From NCBI GenBank assembly GCA_020310875.1, contig CM035412.1, positions 132,033,374 to 132,097,373 on the forward strand: a stretch of 64,000 bases of DNA. The letters are read 5' to 3'. Below, piece by piece: positions 35,101-45,269 of this stretch (its first letter is position 1; every line of letters begins with the position of its first letter). Under the pieces are notes generated by a model. It searched no databases. It was not told the DNA's origin and worked only from the letters and a program-made list of their open reading frames with translations. The position numbers were made by a program, and so were the translations under genes. The stretch comes from Ceratopteris richardii. Lineage: Eukaryota > Streptophyta > Polypodiopsida > Polypodiales > Pteridaceae.

Positions 35101-38100
35101 GCAATGGCTTCCGACACTTTGGTCTTACTCTTCGCTTCTTTTTCCGATTCTCGTCTTTTCTTTAGAATCTCTGCTTCTAGCATTCTAACTCTTTCTTTCA
35201 ACTGTTGTACTTCCATTGTCGGAGCTAGCTCTAGTTTCCACTCTTCTGTTGAAGTTCTCTTCTCCAGGGATTGAGTAGCCTTGTTTTTACTTGTGTCTAT
35301 ACTCAACATGTAGCAATCAAATTTACTTGTATGTGTCAACCATCCCAGCAACTCCTGGTCCGAATCGTCGTTATAGAGCAATGGATTTTGATACTCTCCC
35401 ATCTTCGTGTCTTGATTCTTAAAGAGCTGCAAGTTGAACCCGTCTTGAAGCAGATTCTTGTAGTTGTCTGTGTTCAAAGAAAACCTAGCTCGTGCACTCT
35501 CGTGCCTTGCTTTCTCCTTTTCTTTCTTTTCCATCTCATCGACTATTATTGTCTTCTTCTTGTTGCTCGAGGGTGGGGATACTTGTATTTGAATCCGATC
35601 AGACTTTCGCCCTATCGAAATAAAACCTGTGTGCCAGTCATGCACACATTCGGCTTGCACCAGCCATGGCCGTCCAAGTAGGATCGAGAAGGTAGCCTCT
35701 GAGGTCCTTGGTCTTACTATCAGATAATCAACTTTAGACTCTAGAGCACCCACAACTGTGCTTACATTCTTCAAAAGACCCGCAGGCTTCACTTGTGTTT
35801 GATCCGCCATTCTCAAAGACATCGGCGTTTCTTCCATGTGGTTGAGGCCTAAGGCTTTCATCATGAACTCAGTCATAAGGTTGACTGCGGCTCCACTATC
35901 TAACTGAGCACCAGGGACTGCATACCCTTTAATCTCATCCGTCACAGCTGGAGCATTTGAATCAATTTGCGTCGTAATACTTTGAATGATTCCTTGAACA
36001 TCCTTATCTCGTCTATTTTTATCTCGAACTTTCCTCGGCTTCTTAATATATTCGTTGTAGAATTGTTTCCTATAAACAGGTGAACATTTTAGCAATGTGC
36101 CAATATCCAACGTAACTTCCGTATCAGCGAGCAACTTTACAATATCCACTTCTTCTGAACTTTGTCTTTCTTTTCTAATTTTAGGAGCTTTCAATCTTTC
36201 AGGGAATGGTGCTATGCCCGGCACAAACTCCTTGGTCACTGGTGGAAGAATCTCAACCTCTTCCCCATCCTCAAACTCTTGCTGCTCAACAAATCCTCTA
36301 ACTTGGTTTTCTACCTCTTCACGTTCAGCTATCCTCTCTTGACTCCCTTCTTCACCTTCGCCTCCTGGATTCTTCTTCGAGTACTCTTGAGTCCTTGTGA
36401 CTACTGCCACAGTTGGATCTTTGTGTGGTTTCTTGGCCTCGTAAGCATCCACAAAGTGCATCGACGAGCTAGAGCCTTCTTGAGGGTTCGGTGTCTTGAA
36501 CACTACTCCGATCGTAGGAACGTGCTCTTGAGCTCTCGATGTGGGATGCATCTGAGTATCAACATAGTTCGAGGACCCTACTGGTCCTTTTTCCTTGCCG
36601 ACGGCAGCTCTTCGTTTTGGACAATCCTCATCAAAGTGGCCCTCCCCACTACAGTACCTACATAGTGGGGTATAATCGATTGGCTTCTTTTCGTTTGGAC
36701 ATCTAGATTGAGTGTGGCCAAAGCCATGACATCTCCAGCACTGGATTGGACCATCTCTTCTTTGATCACGCGTGGCTCCTCTTGGATAGTCTCCTCCTTG
36801 ACCCTGAGCACCATATCCATAAGTCGGTCTGTTTTCCCAACGAGATGTAGGTGGTACACTTTGAGCGGGCAATCCCGTGTAAGGTCTTTCTCTTGTATCT
36901 CCGGATTTCATAGTCCTTTCTTCATAGGCTCTCTTGTTGTAACATCGGTCCTCTGTGTGATTTGTTCTTCCACAAAAAGTACAACGCATCCTAGGTGGCG
37001 ATCTATCTGTGAATACTCTCGAGACTGTGGGGCATTCTGAAGCCAAATGGCCGTAACCGTGGCACTTCCCACACCATGTATTTGATCAAAACACTTGATT
37101 CGGGTTTGTTGTGACCTCTGGTTTTACTGTGTACGTCTCTTGAGTTATCGTGGCAGCTTTAATAGCTTGCGTGACCAATTCTAATATTCGTTCTTCGGTT
37201 AGCGCAGGCTTTACCTCGCCTGGCGTGCTAGTGGCAGCTACAAAAGCTGGGGTCGTCAATGCAGGACTTCCTTGGCTAGGATCTTTCATTGGTATGTTTC
37301 CTGGGCCTCCCATAGGCTCGTATAAGAGCTCCATCTTCCTTTGTTGGCATAATTGTACTTCCTCCCAAAGCCTTGCTTGTTCCTTAGCGTCCATTAAGGT
37401 CGCAGGTCTCGTCAGGCTGATATGCTGCTGTGCCGTAGGATCTCTCAATCCCGAAATGAATCTTCGTTTCAATGTCTCATCGTTCGGGGCATTCGCGCCC
37501 ATCTTTCTTACCAACGTCTCCATTCTCTGAATGTAGTTATCGATGCTCTCATTGACTCCTTGTCGCAAATAATCCATTTGTTGGGCCAATCTATCTTGGA
37601 AGCCTTGCCGTCGAAACTTTGCCAAGAAAGCTTCCTTGAGCATTTGATAAGTTCCACGCTCTTGTGGTGTCAAATTCCCATACCAATTGGCTGCCTCATC
37701 ACGGAGAATAGCTGGAAAAATTTTCAACCTTTGATCCTGGTCAACTACATCATTGGCCTCACAAGTAGCCTCAAACAACTGGATAAAACTATCCGGATCT
37801 TCGTCCCAAGTACCTGAAAACTTGGTGAAGTCCCCCAAGTGAACTGAAATCCGCTGAGCCATTTCGAACAGAGGTGTGATGTCGATATCACTTCGATCCC
37901 AAAAATTTAGCACACGTGGCTTCAGGATCCCTCCTCAAACTTTCGCACTTGATTCGCGCGACTCTCCTACGGGAGTACACGTTTTTGACTGATTTCTTTG
38001 AACCAATCGAGGTCCACTCACCTGGCGGTTCCCACCTTCTTCTTTCTCTTTCAAGGGCTCTTCTCTGAGCGCGTTCCTCTCTTTGAGTTTGTGTTGCTCC

Positions 38101-38124
38101 TGACGATGAGCTCCCCTCGCTCAT
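32190..38124 (-). mobile_element. gag-pro-RT-RNase H-integrase region of the 15.1 kb gypsy element
   Basis: Minus-strand order: an Arg/Ser/Glu-rich leader protein (37,888-38,124); the gag domain (37,086-37,913; FEATCEAND, DEAANWYGNLTPQERG); three CCHC knuckles near 36,980, 36,740 and 36,665; a long charged linker; retropepsin (LDSGAAVNLM, 35,880-35,910; LLGRPW near 35,680); a Glu/Lys coiled-coil stretch near 35,100-35,250; reverse transcriptase (34,000-34,850; VVVPKKNKK, YSFLDGFSGYNQ, MPFGLCNAPATFQ, FLDDF near 34,310); RNase H (HTDASHTAVGA near 33,870); the integrase finger (33,003-33,260); and the integrase core and C-terminal part (32,190-32,981). It is close to whole, with a handful of breaks. 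Confidence 0.92.
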
Positions 38125-38211
38125 GTACTAGATCGTGGGGTCCGCAAGCTCGGCCAACCTGTGGCGCTAGGCGAACCTATGGCACTCTCTTATAGAGACG
38201 TACCAAGCTAT

Positions 38212-38229
38212 TTCCCGGCAAACGCACCA
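38212..38229 (-). other. Primer-binding site of the 15.1 kb gypsy element
   Basis: On the minus strand TGGTGCGTTTGCCGGGAA starts three bases after the LTR end TATACA. It resembles the tRNA-Asp-type site of plant Athila/Tat elements (TGGCGCCGTTGCCGGGGA); that tRNA assignment is inference. Confidence 0.8.
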
Positions 38230-38376
38230 AAATGTATAGGTCTTAAGCCCACGGAACAAATGATTATACGAGACTTTATTTTGTTCGAATCCCTCGGAAT
38301 CGGTCTACTTGGATTACCTAGAGCCCACAATTATCGCACAATGGATTCTTCCTATGTCTATGCACTAGCACATATG

Positions 38377-38394
38377 TTCCCGGCAAACGCACCA
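38377..38394 (-). other. Primer-site-like motif inside LTR copy B
   Basis: The 18 bases are identical to the functional site 165 bases away. An LTR-like end (...AAAACCCAACA) stands two bases before it. The segment 38,233-38,398 therefore looks like an addition onto an older LTR end. Confidence 0.8.
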
Positions 38395-38914
38395 AAATGT
38401 TGGGTTTTCTAAGTCCAAGGAAAAGTGCATACACGCAATAGTATTTTGCCCAATTTTCTTGATACTAGGTCAATTTTGGTTTCCCCTAAGCCCACAATTT
38501 CTCTCCTAAGTTTTGATGGAGGAGTCGAAAAGATACATGCGTCAAGGGGTATCCAACTCTAGTGGTTGCCTCTCGCCCCCACTTTCCCTGCTTGCACCTT
38601 CCGAATCCACTTAGTTCCTAGTTCTCTTTTTCACTTGCTCTTCCCCACTTCCCTTTGCTCTTATTTCTTTTGCCCACACACTCTTGTCCTCCTATACTCA
38701 AGCTTACACACTGAACTGCACACACACTACCTTTCCCTTCCTCTCATGCCCTCTTTCTCACTCCCTCACACCTGCTTTGCACACACACATTCACATACGC
38801 ACTCTTACATGCATCCACATTCTGAAGCAAAACAAAGACCTTCATCCTTGACACGGATTGATCAAGCAACTTTTCATTCTTAGGATCAGCCATTGACTGA
38901 TTCATCAATGTACA

Positions 38915-40473
38915 AAAGAAGAGGGACCTAGGGACATGTATTCATAAACAAGGAGCCTTTGGTCTCCATCTGCACAATACCCAATCAGATTCACTAGATT
39001 AGGGTGGTGAAGAAGACTCAGCATGAGAACCTCCACTAGAAACTCTCTGTTTCCTTGGAGACCATTCCTGTCAAGTTGCTTAACAACAATCTGTAATAGC
39101 CATGTTAAGCAAAATGTGCCATATCAGTGAAAGCTGCAAAAAGACTCCAACCATACATTCCACAGAACATGGCTGCCTAAGATCAATACTTCGCAGAACA
39201 TTCATCAGTAGCATCTTGGTCATAGGCCCTCGTAAATACACATTTAAAATACTCCAACGAAGTAAAAGCCATGTTTGGGGCGTGACTGAATGACTTCCTA
39301 AACATTCGTGTTAAGTTCATCAGTGCTCATTAGTAACTGTGCAAGGGAACTACATGCATTACAATATTCATGTGTAAGAAGATCAAACAACATGTAATGC
39401 ACAGATCATATCAGGTTTAGAAGCATGCAAGCCATCATTTTATCATGTTCAGAACTAAAGAACTCGCAGAATGTACATACTAGCATCTTCAGTACCCACA
39501 AGTAATTACATGAATGAACAACTTGCAGCAATACATTACGTGCAAGAGAATCAATTTGCATGCATTCCTTTCTAGTTACGATCCTGAATGTGCAAGGAAA
39601 ATCCAATGCCACAAACAAAATATACGAGTATAAAAATAGCAAGATGCTATCTCCTTTACATGTGAGGAACACGACCTATGAGGCATCATATGCAATGTTA
39701 CGACAAATAATTAAATTTAATGTTCATATATGTGTCCATTCACATTACAAATGGAGAGGACAAACAACCTACAAAGGATTCAAAAAGAACTAGAAACTCG
39801 AGTCCCATATATACATGATTGCATACTGACAGACAATAACACAATCTAATATGCCGTTAAAATCTTTATGGGAGAAAAATAGAATAATACATTTTTGTCT
39901 AGCGAACTAGCAAGGAGACCTTCAACCTCCAAAGATGGACAGAGTCCCTCACTAAGACAGAAAATCCAGTATAAATACATATGACATGATTGCCTGATTG
40001 GGGGGATGAATTATTACTAGGTGGGTTATAGATCCAGAATTCATTCGCTGCACTTCTTTCCCTCTCAATGTATTTATACTTGAATATAGGGTGACAAGAA
40101 AAGAGACCGGCATCAAAAGAACTTTAAACACTTTAAACTGTGTAAAAAAAATCCCAATCTAAATTCCTCGAGGGAAATATGTTAAAAGAACTTGCCTGTC
40201 CAGTGCTCTCAAGTCGACCCTTATAGACGCGCCCAAGACCCCCTTCTCCAATGAGATAATCAGACCTGAAATGTTTAGTGGTAGCAGCAAGCTCACGAAA
40301 TGTGAATGTGTTGAGCAGCAATATGCTGTCTGCTATCTCTCAAGGGGTCCTGAGCTTCACCATTGTTAGTGACGTTCCCTGTAGTAGTAGCCCTTTTTCT
40401 TCCGGGTGTAACACAGCCGCTCTTTCCATCTGTCGCTGTCTGCCAGCCTTCTCCTCCCAAAATGAAAAAAAAA
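38915..40473 (-). pseudogene. Receptor-like cytoplasmic kinase fragment, copy B
   Basis: Same two exons and GC-AG intron as copy A: exon 1 from 40,196 to about 40,473, exon 2 at 38,915-39,090. Differences from copy A are a few base changes, one of which alters the residue before [13 protein letters not shown] (Thr instead of Ala). The gene part beyond [10 protein letters not shown] is likewise absent. Confidence 0.87.
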
Positions 40474-40708
40474 ACGCATTCCCCTCCACCTCTGTGTGTC
40501 CCTTTTACATGCCCCCCCCGTGCCTTTTCTGTAGCTGATTTTTCAGAACTGAGGGCTTCCCCCCCTTTTCCGTTTCTTCTCTGTCAGAACAAAAAGGGAA
40601 GCAAAAACAAAAAACGGTCCCCTGCAGCCTCCTTTTCCGTTTTTTTTTTCGTCAGAGCTCCCTTTCGTACCCTGAAAAAAACAAAAAAGAAAACCTCCTC
40701 CTTTCCGT

Positions 40709-41297
40709 TGACATAAGGGGACCAATCCAAAATTCGATCGAAGTGGACATTCTTGTCTATTTTGCCACCAAACCCTCCAGAGCTACTGAATCTCTTGAAC
40801 TGAATTGTAAGCACATGTGACGCATCATGGATCTTGAACTGCTTGTGGGCTTTTACTTTTCTCCTACATTTACCGCAGAAATATTTGTTGTCACCATCAA
40901 GAATATCAATGGTAGTAAATCGCGCCAAGACCTTCAGTAAAGAATATGCTTTTACTATATCCAAGCTTAGGTCAAGAAATGGATCATAGGTGTTTGCTGG
41001 ATGGTTGCACACAGTGCATTTCACCTGACTTTGAAATTGCCCAGCAAAAATTCGTTGAATAAAATTTTTACGTGCACTTGATGGACCACCCACATGAGCA
41101 TCCAGCGGGCAACATTTCTGTAAGGCTTCAATCAGGTATCTCATGTATTCATGAGCATCTTCTTGTCTCCCCATGTGAAATGACCTCGAAATGCATCGCA
41201 AACTTTTTACGAGGTGATTCGGTGAAATAACCCTTCCTGGTGATGAAAGTGCCTGCTTCACATGGGTCTCAAGGGAGCACATAGCACAAAATCCCAT
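40709..41297 (-). pseudogene. Ubiquitin-specific protease fragment, copy B
   Basis: Same segment of a UBP23/36-like protease as copy A, with the frame open throughout. Two replacements relative to copy A are visible in the stretch around KAYSLLKVLARFTTIDILD (Tyr for Asp, Thr for Ala). The Cys and His boxes are again absent. Confidence 0.9.
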
Positions 41298-41667
41298 GAA
41301 GAGTTGGTGGTAAATTGCCCAAAGTCAAACATTCGAACTCTACTGAATCAATTTTGTACTTTGCGCTATATTCATCAATCATCAGCTTTGTTGTCCCTTT
41401 AATTATTTTGCAAATTGCCTTATTAAGATAAGGCAATAGCTCTCCAACAAACCCATTCAACCAATCAACCCTGTCATAATCAGGATTTTTTACCCAAAGT
41501 GTATTTTCGATAAAAGCTTCGGAATACTCTCAGAGTCCAGCTCTCCCAATGGTTTGATTATAGGTTCCTTCACTTCAGTCGACTGCCAGTAAATAAAGAT
41601 GAAATAGCCGCAGACAAGACCGCAAACAATACCAATGATCGGTAAAACCCCGTCGACAAACACCTGA
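41298..41667 (-). pseudogene. Synaptotagmin-like fragment, copy B
   Basis: Membrane anchor, linker and SMP start as in copy A, with only a few base differences, and the same fusion point to the ubiquitin-protease fragment. It lies about 65 bases inside the outer end of the LTR. Confidence 0.87.
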
Positions 41668-41733
41668 ATCCATCACACACTATGCAAAAGGAATCTTGTC
41701 AGTGCAAAAAAACAACCACTTATATGGTCTACA

Positions 41734-41738
41734 CCTAC
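41734..41738. repeat. Target-site duplication CCTAC (right)
   Basis: Matches 26,628-26,632 on the other side of the 15.1 kb element. Confidence 0.93.
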
Positions 41739-42380
41739 CTCTAGCACCTCTTCCTCTTCTTGCATAATTGGCTTGAGAGGTACTAGCCTTGTCATCTTGT
41801 TTCTTACTTTTACGTTTATCCTTAGCTTTATTCTTGTCTGTATAAAGGGCAGAAGATTGGTTACCTCTTGAATTGTCACCATTTCTGTTGAGCTTTGCTT
41901 CATGGGTGGATTTATCCCATCAAAGTGTTGAGATAAGGTAACTGCATATCCATGTAGAGATCCATTGTAGTGGATCTCTACATGGATATACAAATTTAAT
42001 TCCATTGATGATCTGCCTCACTATGTGCTCTTCCTCTATCTCTTCTCCAATGCTTGCAAGTTGGTCTGCAACATCCTTGATGTTGGTTACATAGTTGGCC
42101 ACTCCTTGCTTTAATTGCTTCTTGAGAGTTGTGAATTCCGTCCACAATTGATTCTTTCTAGCTCTTGTGTTGGAGGAGAAGTATGATGAAAGCACTTCCC
42201 AAGTCTCTTGGGAGGTTTTATAGTTTCTAACATGAGGTAACAAGAAATCAAAGATTGAGCTCAGCAAATATGACCTTGCAAGAGCATCCTTTGCACACCA
42301 TGTGGTTAGCCTCTCTTGCTCTTCCCTTGTTGGTTGATTCTTGCTCTTGAAGATTGGCATATCTTCATCTCCTCATATCT
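41739..42380 (-). mobile_element. Older copia element, 5' piece (gag)
   Basis: Copia gag of the UBN2 type. It starts near the LTR side with MPIFKSKNQPTREEQ-like text and continues with AKDALARSYLLSSI, SQETWEVLSSYFS, TRARKNQLWTEFTTLKKQ, an ...EEIEEEHIVRQIINGI block near 42,000, and an Arg/Gly-rich stretch (41,740-41,790). The gypsy insertion then interrupts it. The zinc knuckle and protease that should follow are at 25,780-26,632. The copy is broken. The amino-terminal part shows the usual 'KLD.NNY' block near 42,450. Confidence 0.85.
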
Positions 42381-42499
42381 ATCCATATAAGCTTCTCCCT
42401 TGAAGGCATGCTTGCATCCTTAGGGACCATGCTGAGTAGTTGTTCCTATCCAACTTGTCAATGAAGGATGGACAACCATCTCCCATCTTGATTGTGTTT

Positions 42500-42511
42500 G
42501 CTCTGATACCA
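42500..42511 (-). other. Primer-binding site of the older copia element
   Basis: TGGTATCAGAGC on the minus strand, directly after the LTR edge at about 42,513 and about 140 bases before the gag start. Confidence 0.8.
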
Positions 42512-42512
42512 C

Positions 42513-43330
42513 TCTTGGAGGAGATGGTGGATAATCACAAGAGATGAGTTGGTGTAGCTAAATCCTGCTTCACACTTGCGATAATTGATGGTTGGAGAGC
42601 ATTGTGGGCCTCCTTGGATAGCTAATAAGCATAAATAGTCATATGTGTTGCTTGGACGATGATGCACAAATGACAGAATCAAAACAGATAGGTAGGCATA
42701 TGATTCAATGCACAAAACTTGCTATTTTGGTTGAGACACCTGCTCAGTGTTTTACTTAATTCTCTGAGTAAAGCAGCAATTAGTGAAATTCCTTTTAGGG
42801 AGCTTTAATTAGCTTAACAAGCTACCAATCATGAGTGGAATCATCTAAAATGATAGACTATATTTAGAGAATTATGTTTAGCAAGTAAAGCAACACCCTC
42901 GACTTTATGGGCGTAGACAAACACAGACCAGTGAGCATTAATCGAACATTATCAAATGATTGCAAGATCCAACTTCAATGAAACCTTGTAGAATCAACCT
43001 AAACAGTATGTTAAAGATGTCATGCTTTGAATCATGCAAAATGAGGCACTACACAATGAGAACCAACTCAAACAATCTCACTATTATGATAGAGTGTGAC
43101 AGATTATAGCCTTTTATTGGAGCCAAGCATTTGAATTCAAATTCAAATCCTCACCTAAAAGTAATGCTAAAGTATAGGATTGATTCTCTCTTGAATTTAA
43201 CTACCAAATGATACGAGATTTCAACCTTCCTAGCTCCTCGTGGGTCTGCATTACTTTTACAATGAGTAATTAGACTCAAAGTTACAAGAGGTTGTACATA
43301 TAAAGCTTCTCAAGTGAAATGCTAATACTA
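42513..43330 (-). mobile_element. 5' LTR of the older copia element (outer edge uncertain)
   Basis: Parts near 42,712-42,840 and 43,240-43,310 resemble the LTR at 10,823-11,950 (shared 'CCTCTTGTAACTTT' and 'AGCAAGTTTT' regions on the sense strand). The outer end runs into a CA/TA-rich tract, so its start is not seen. Confidence 0.6.
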
Positions 43331-43640
43331 TATGCACACATGTATGCATATACATGCATACATATTTACATGTACACATTATTCATATACACATACACAT
43401 ATATACATGTACACATCACATAGACATGCCTACATGCACACATGTATACTTATACATGCACAATTATAAACACACTTGCATATAATACACAAATGCATAT
43501 ATACACGTGTGCATACTAACACATGTATACATATATCACACACATACATATACATGAAACATATATATTTGCATACTAACACATGTATACATTTAATACA
43601 CATGAATACACACACATATGCATACATACATGACAAAAGT
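43330..43640. repeat. Imperfect alternating purine-pyrimidine tract (CA/TA/CATG)
   Basis: About 300 bases built from ACACAT, ATACAT and ATGCAT phrases, with two near-identical 30-base stretches (ATACTAACACATGTATACAT, at about 43,514 and 43,574). A second similar tract of TGTGTATATG type lies at 43,975-44,050. Open frames through them are artefacts. Confidence 0.85.
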
Positions 43641-43974
43641 TTGCTCCTCGAAGATAAAGTTATATATAAAATTTTAGGCATACCCCCGAGCTTCATGTTC
43701 TAACTTAAAAGAATATGATCTCATCTCTCTAGTAGGATTCATTGATATTCTAGTTGAATAAAGAAGAATCTATTATCTGAATTCCATTCAAATGATTCAA
43801 GTTAATAATTGATAACTGGAGTAGGGTTTCCTATCTAATCTACTCATATGCTTTCCTTATTGCCATCATTTTGGTAAGACATCAATATAGTCTCATCTTC
43901 ATTATCCTTATTGATTTCATTTATTTCTTTTATTCACATATACACAAATACACATTCTTGTGGGATAAATGCAT
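43641..43974. other. Spacer without recognised features
   Basis: AT-rich sequence between two purine-pyrimidine tracts. No coding or element signal is visible. Confidence 0.5.
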
Positions 43975-44050
43975 ATATTTTGTATGAATGTGTGTATATG
44001 CATGCATGTGTATGTGTGTATGTATATATGTGGATATGTATATGTGTGTT

Positions 44051-45117
44051 TGGTGAGCCCTTAAAAGTCATATTGGTCAAAGTCAATCGTAGTCAAAGTC
44101 AACCACAGTTGAATTCAAAAGGTCAAAGTCAAATTGATCAAAGTCAACATGGTCAAGGAAAAAGTCAACATGGGCAAAGTCAAAGTGTTCAAAGTTCAGG
44201 TGTCAAAGTGCACAGGTAGAGCACAATTAATTGTCCACAAAGGGTGAATTGGAGAAAGTGGTTGCAGGTTGCAGAGGTATTTCTCTAATTTCCCTAAGGT
44301 TCAAAGTGTTTTTAAAGTGTTTGGGAAGGTTCAGGTGAACCCTCTCTTAGGTGCACAAGTGAAGAATTAAAAGACAAAATGTGAAGGCATGTGAAGCGAC
44401 AACGTATGCAGAAGTGAAAGTATGGCCCGCAATTAAATTTTTTGTTTTAGTCTAAAGTCACTACAGGACAAAACACGGATTCATTGGCTGCCCACTTGTG
44501 AAGACAATCTTGCGACATCAAAGTGAGCACCAAGATACTCTTGTAGTTAGGAGCGTACGTGAGCCGACACTCAAATCAAGGCAAGGACTATTCTTTGACT
44601 AGCAAGTGTAAGCAAGACTAAGCAAGAGTGAGCATAGTCTAAGCTAGGCAAGAGAGAAGTGCAAGAGACACATAGTGTGCAATGTAGAGAAGTGAAGTGC
44701 AAGGTGTGCATGAAGAGTGACCAAGGAAGTGTGTAGAGAAGTGCTAAGCTATTCACCCCAAGGATCCCAAGGTCTCAATTAAGCTGTGCGCGTGCCGAGA
44801 GAAGGTGTCCAACCCTCCCCCTTATTGGAAGCTTGGTGCAAGGTGTGCACAAGTGCATGCTTGGAGAAGGTGGAGGTCTGGTGCAGAGAAGGCTAGCAAC
44901 AACAAGACCCTTGGGTATTTGGTATTTTGTGATTGAGCACTCTGTGGGATTTTGCACAGAAGCACTGGGTTGTATTATTGGATTGTATTGTGCATCACCA
45001 TTGTATTTTTCTTCTTATAATCAATCAACAGAGGCTTCCAATGTGTATCTTTCTTCTTGTCTTTCCCTTTTGTCCTACAAACACTCAAATCCCTTCTTGT
45101 CCTAGAATCCCCCAACA
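44051..45117 (+). repeat. 5' LTR of the second gag-protease element
   Basis: Plus-strand relative of the LTRs at 14,404-15,443 and 18,928-19,949. It starts about TGGTGAGCCC at 44,051 and ends CCCCCAACA at 45,117, followed by its primer site (45,123-45,141). Near its start is the same W-box-like cluster (44,069-44,215). Confidence 0.85.
44069..44215 (+). promoter_or_regulatory. W-box-like cluster in U3 (11 GTCAA cores)
   Basis: Eleven GTCAA cores (complement of TTGAC) occur in about 150 bases, ten of them preceded by A or G, as in a full W-box TTGAC[C/T] on the other strand. They lie near the LTR start, upstream of where transcription would begin. WRKY factor binding is known for the motif; binding here is inference. 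Confidence 0.5.
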
Positions 45118-45269
45118 AAATTTGGCATGCCCGGTGGGACTCCAAGGAGATTTGAGGATAGGAAAAACCAAGTGCAAAGGGTAGAAGAGTTCAAGTGCCG
45201 GCCGTACTACTCCATCAGACTAAGAGGTAAATATTCTTATCAATCACCTCATGCTAAGAGGGCTATGCG

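Larger units (their letters stand above)
26633..41733 (-). mobile_element. 15.1 kb Ty3/gypsy element with host gene fragments in its LTRs
   Basis: A structurally complete LTR retrotransposon on the minus strand: CCTAC target duplications, TG...CA ends, LTRs at 26,633-30,119 and 38,233-41,733, a primer site at 38,212-38,229, gag-pro-RT-RH-INT between 32,190 and 38,124, an accessory reading frame at 31,633-31,983, and a polypurine tract at 30,120-30,134. The coding part is nearly whole, with only a handful of breaks. By eye the LTRs differ at about 25-30 of 3,480 aligned bases plus one 17-base indel, so the insertion is recent. Each LTR contains fragments of a synaptotagmin, a ubiquitin-specific protease and a kinase. 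The RT wording (EWVSPIVVVPKKN) and the primer site place it outside the chromoviruses; the closer lineage is not assigned. Confidence 0.93.
38233..41733 (-). repeat. 5' LTR (copy B) of the 15.1 kb gypsy element
   Basis: About 3,501 bases, aligned with copy A from end to end with the same TG...CA termini. It has an extra 17 bases (GATTACCTAGAGCCCAC) near 38,312-38,328 that copy A lacks. As the 5' LTR it would drive transcription through its own captured gene fragments in sense. Confidence 0.93.

Noticed and set aside
26633-41733. Tandem or segmental duplication of a host gene cluster
   Set aside because: The repeat ends coincide with TG...CA, primer site, polypurine tract and a 5-bp target duplication, which shows they are LTRs.
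43430-43703. Cys/Tyr/His-rich open frames on both strands
   Set aside because: They are products of the CA/TA repeat tract.
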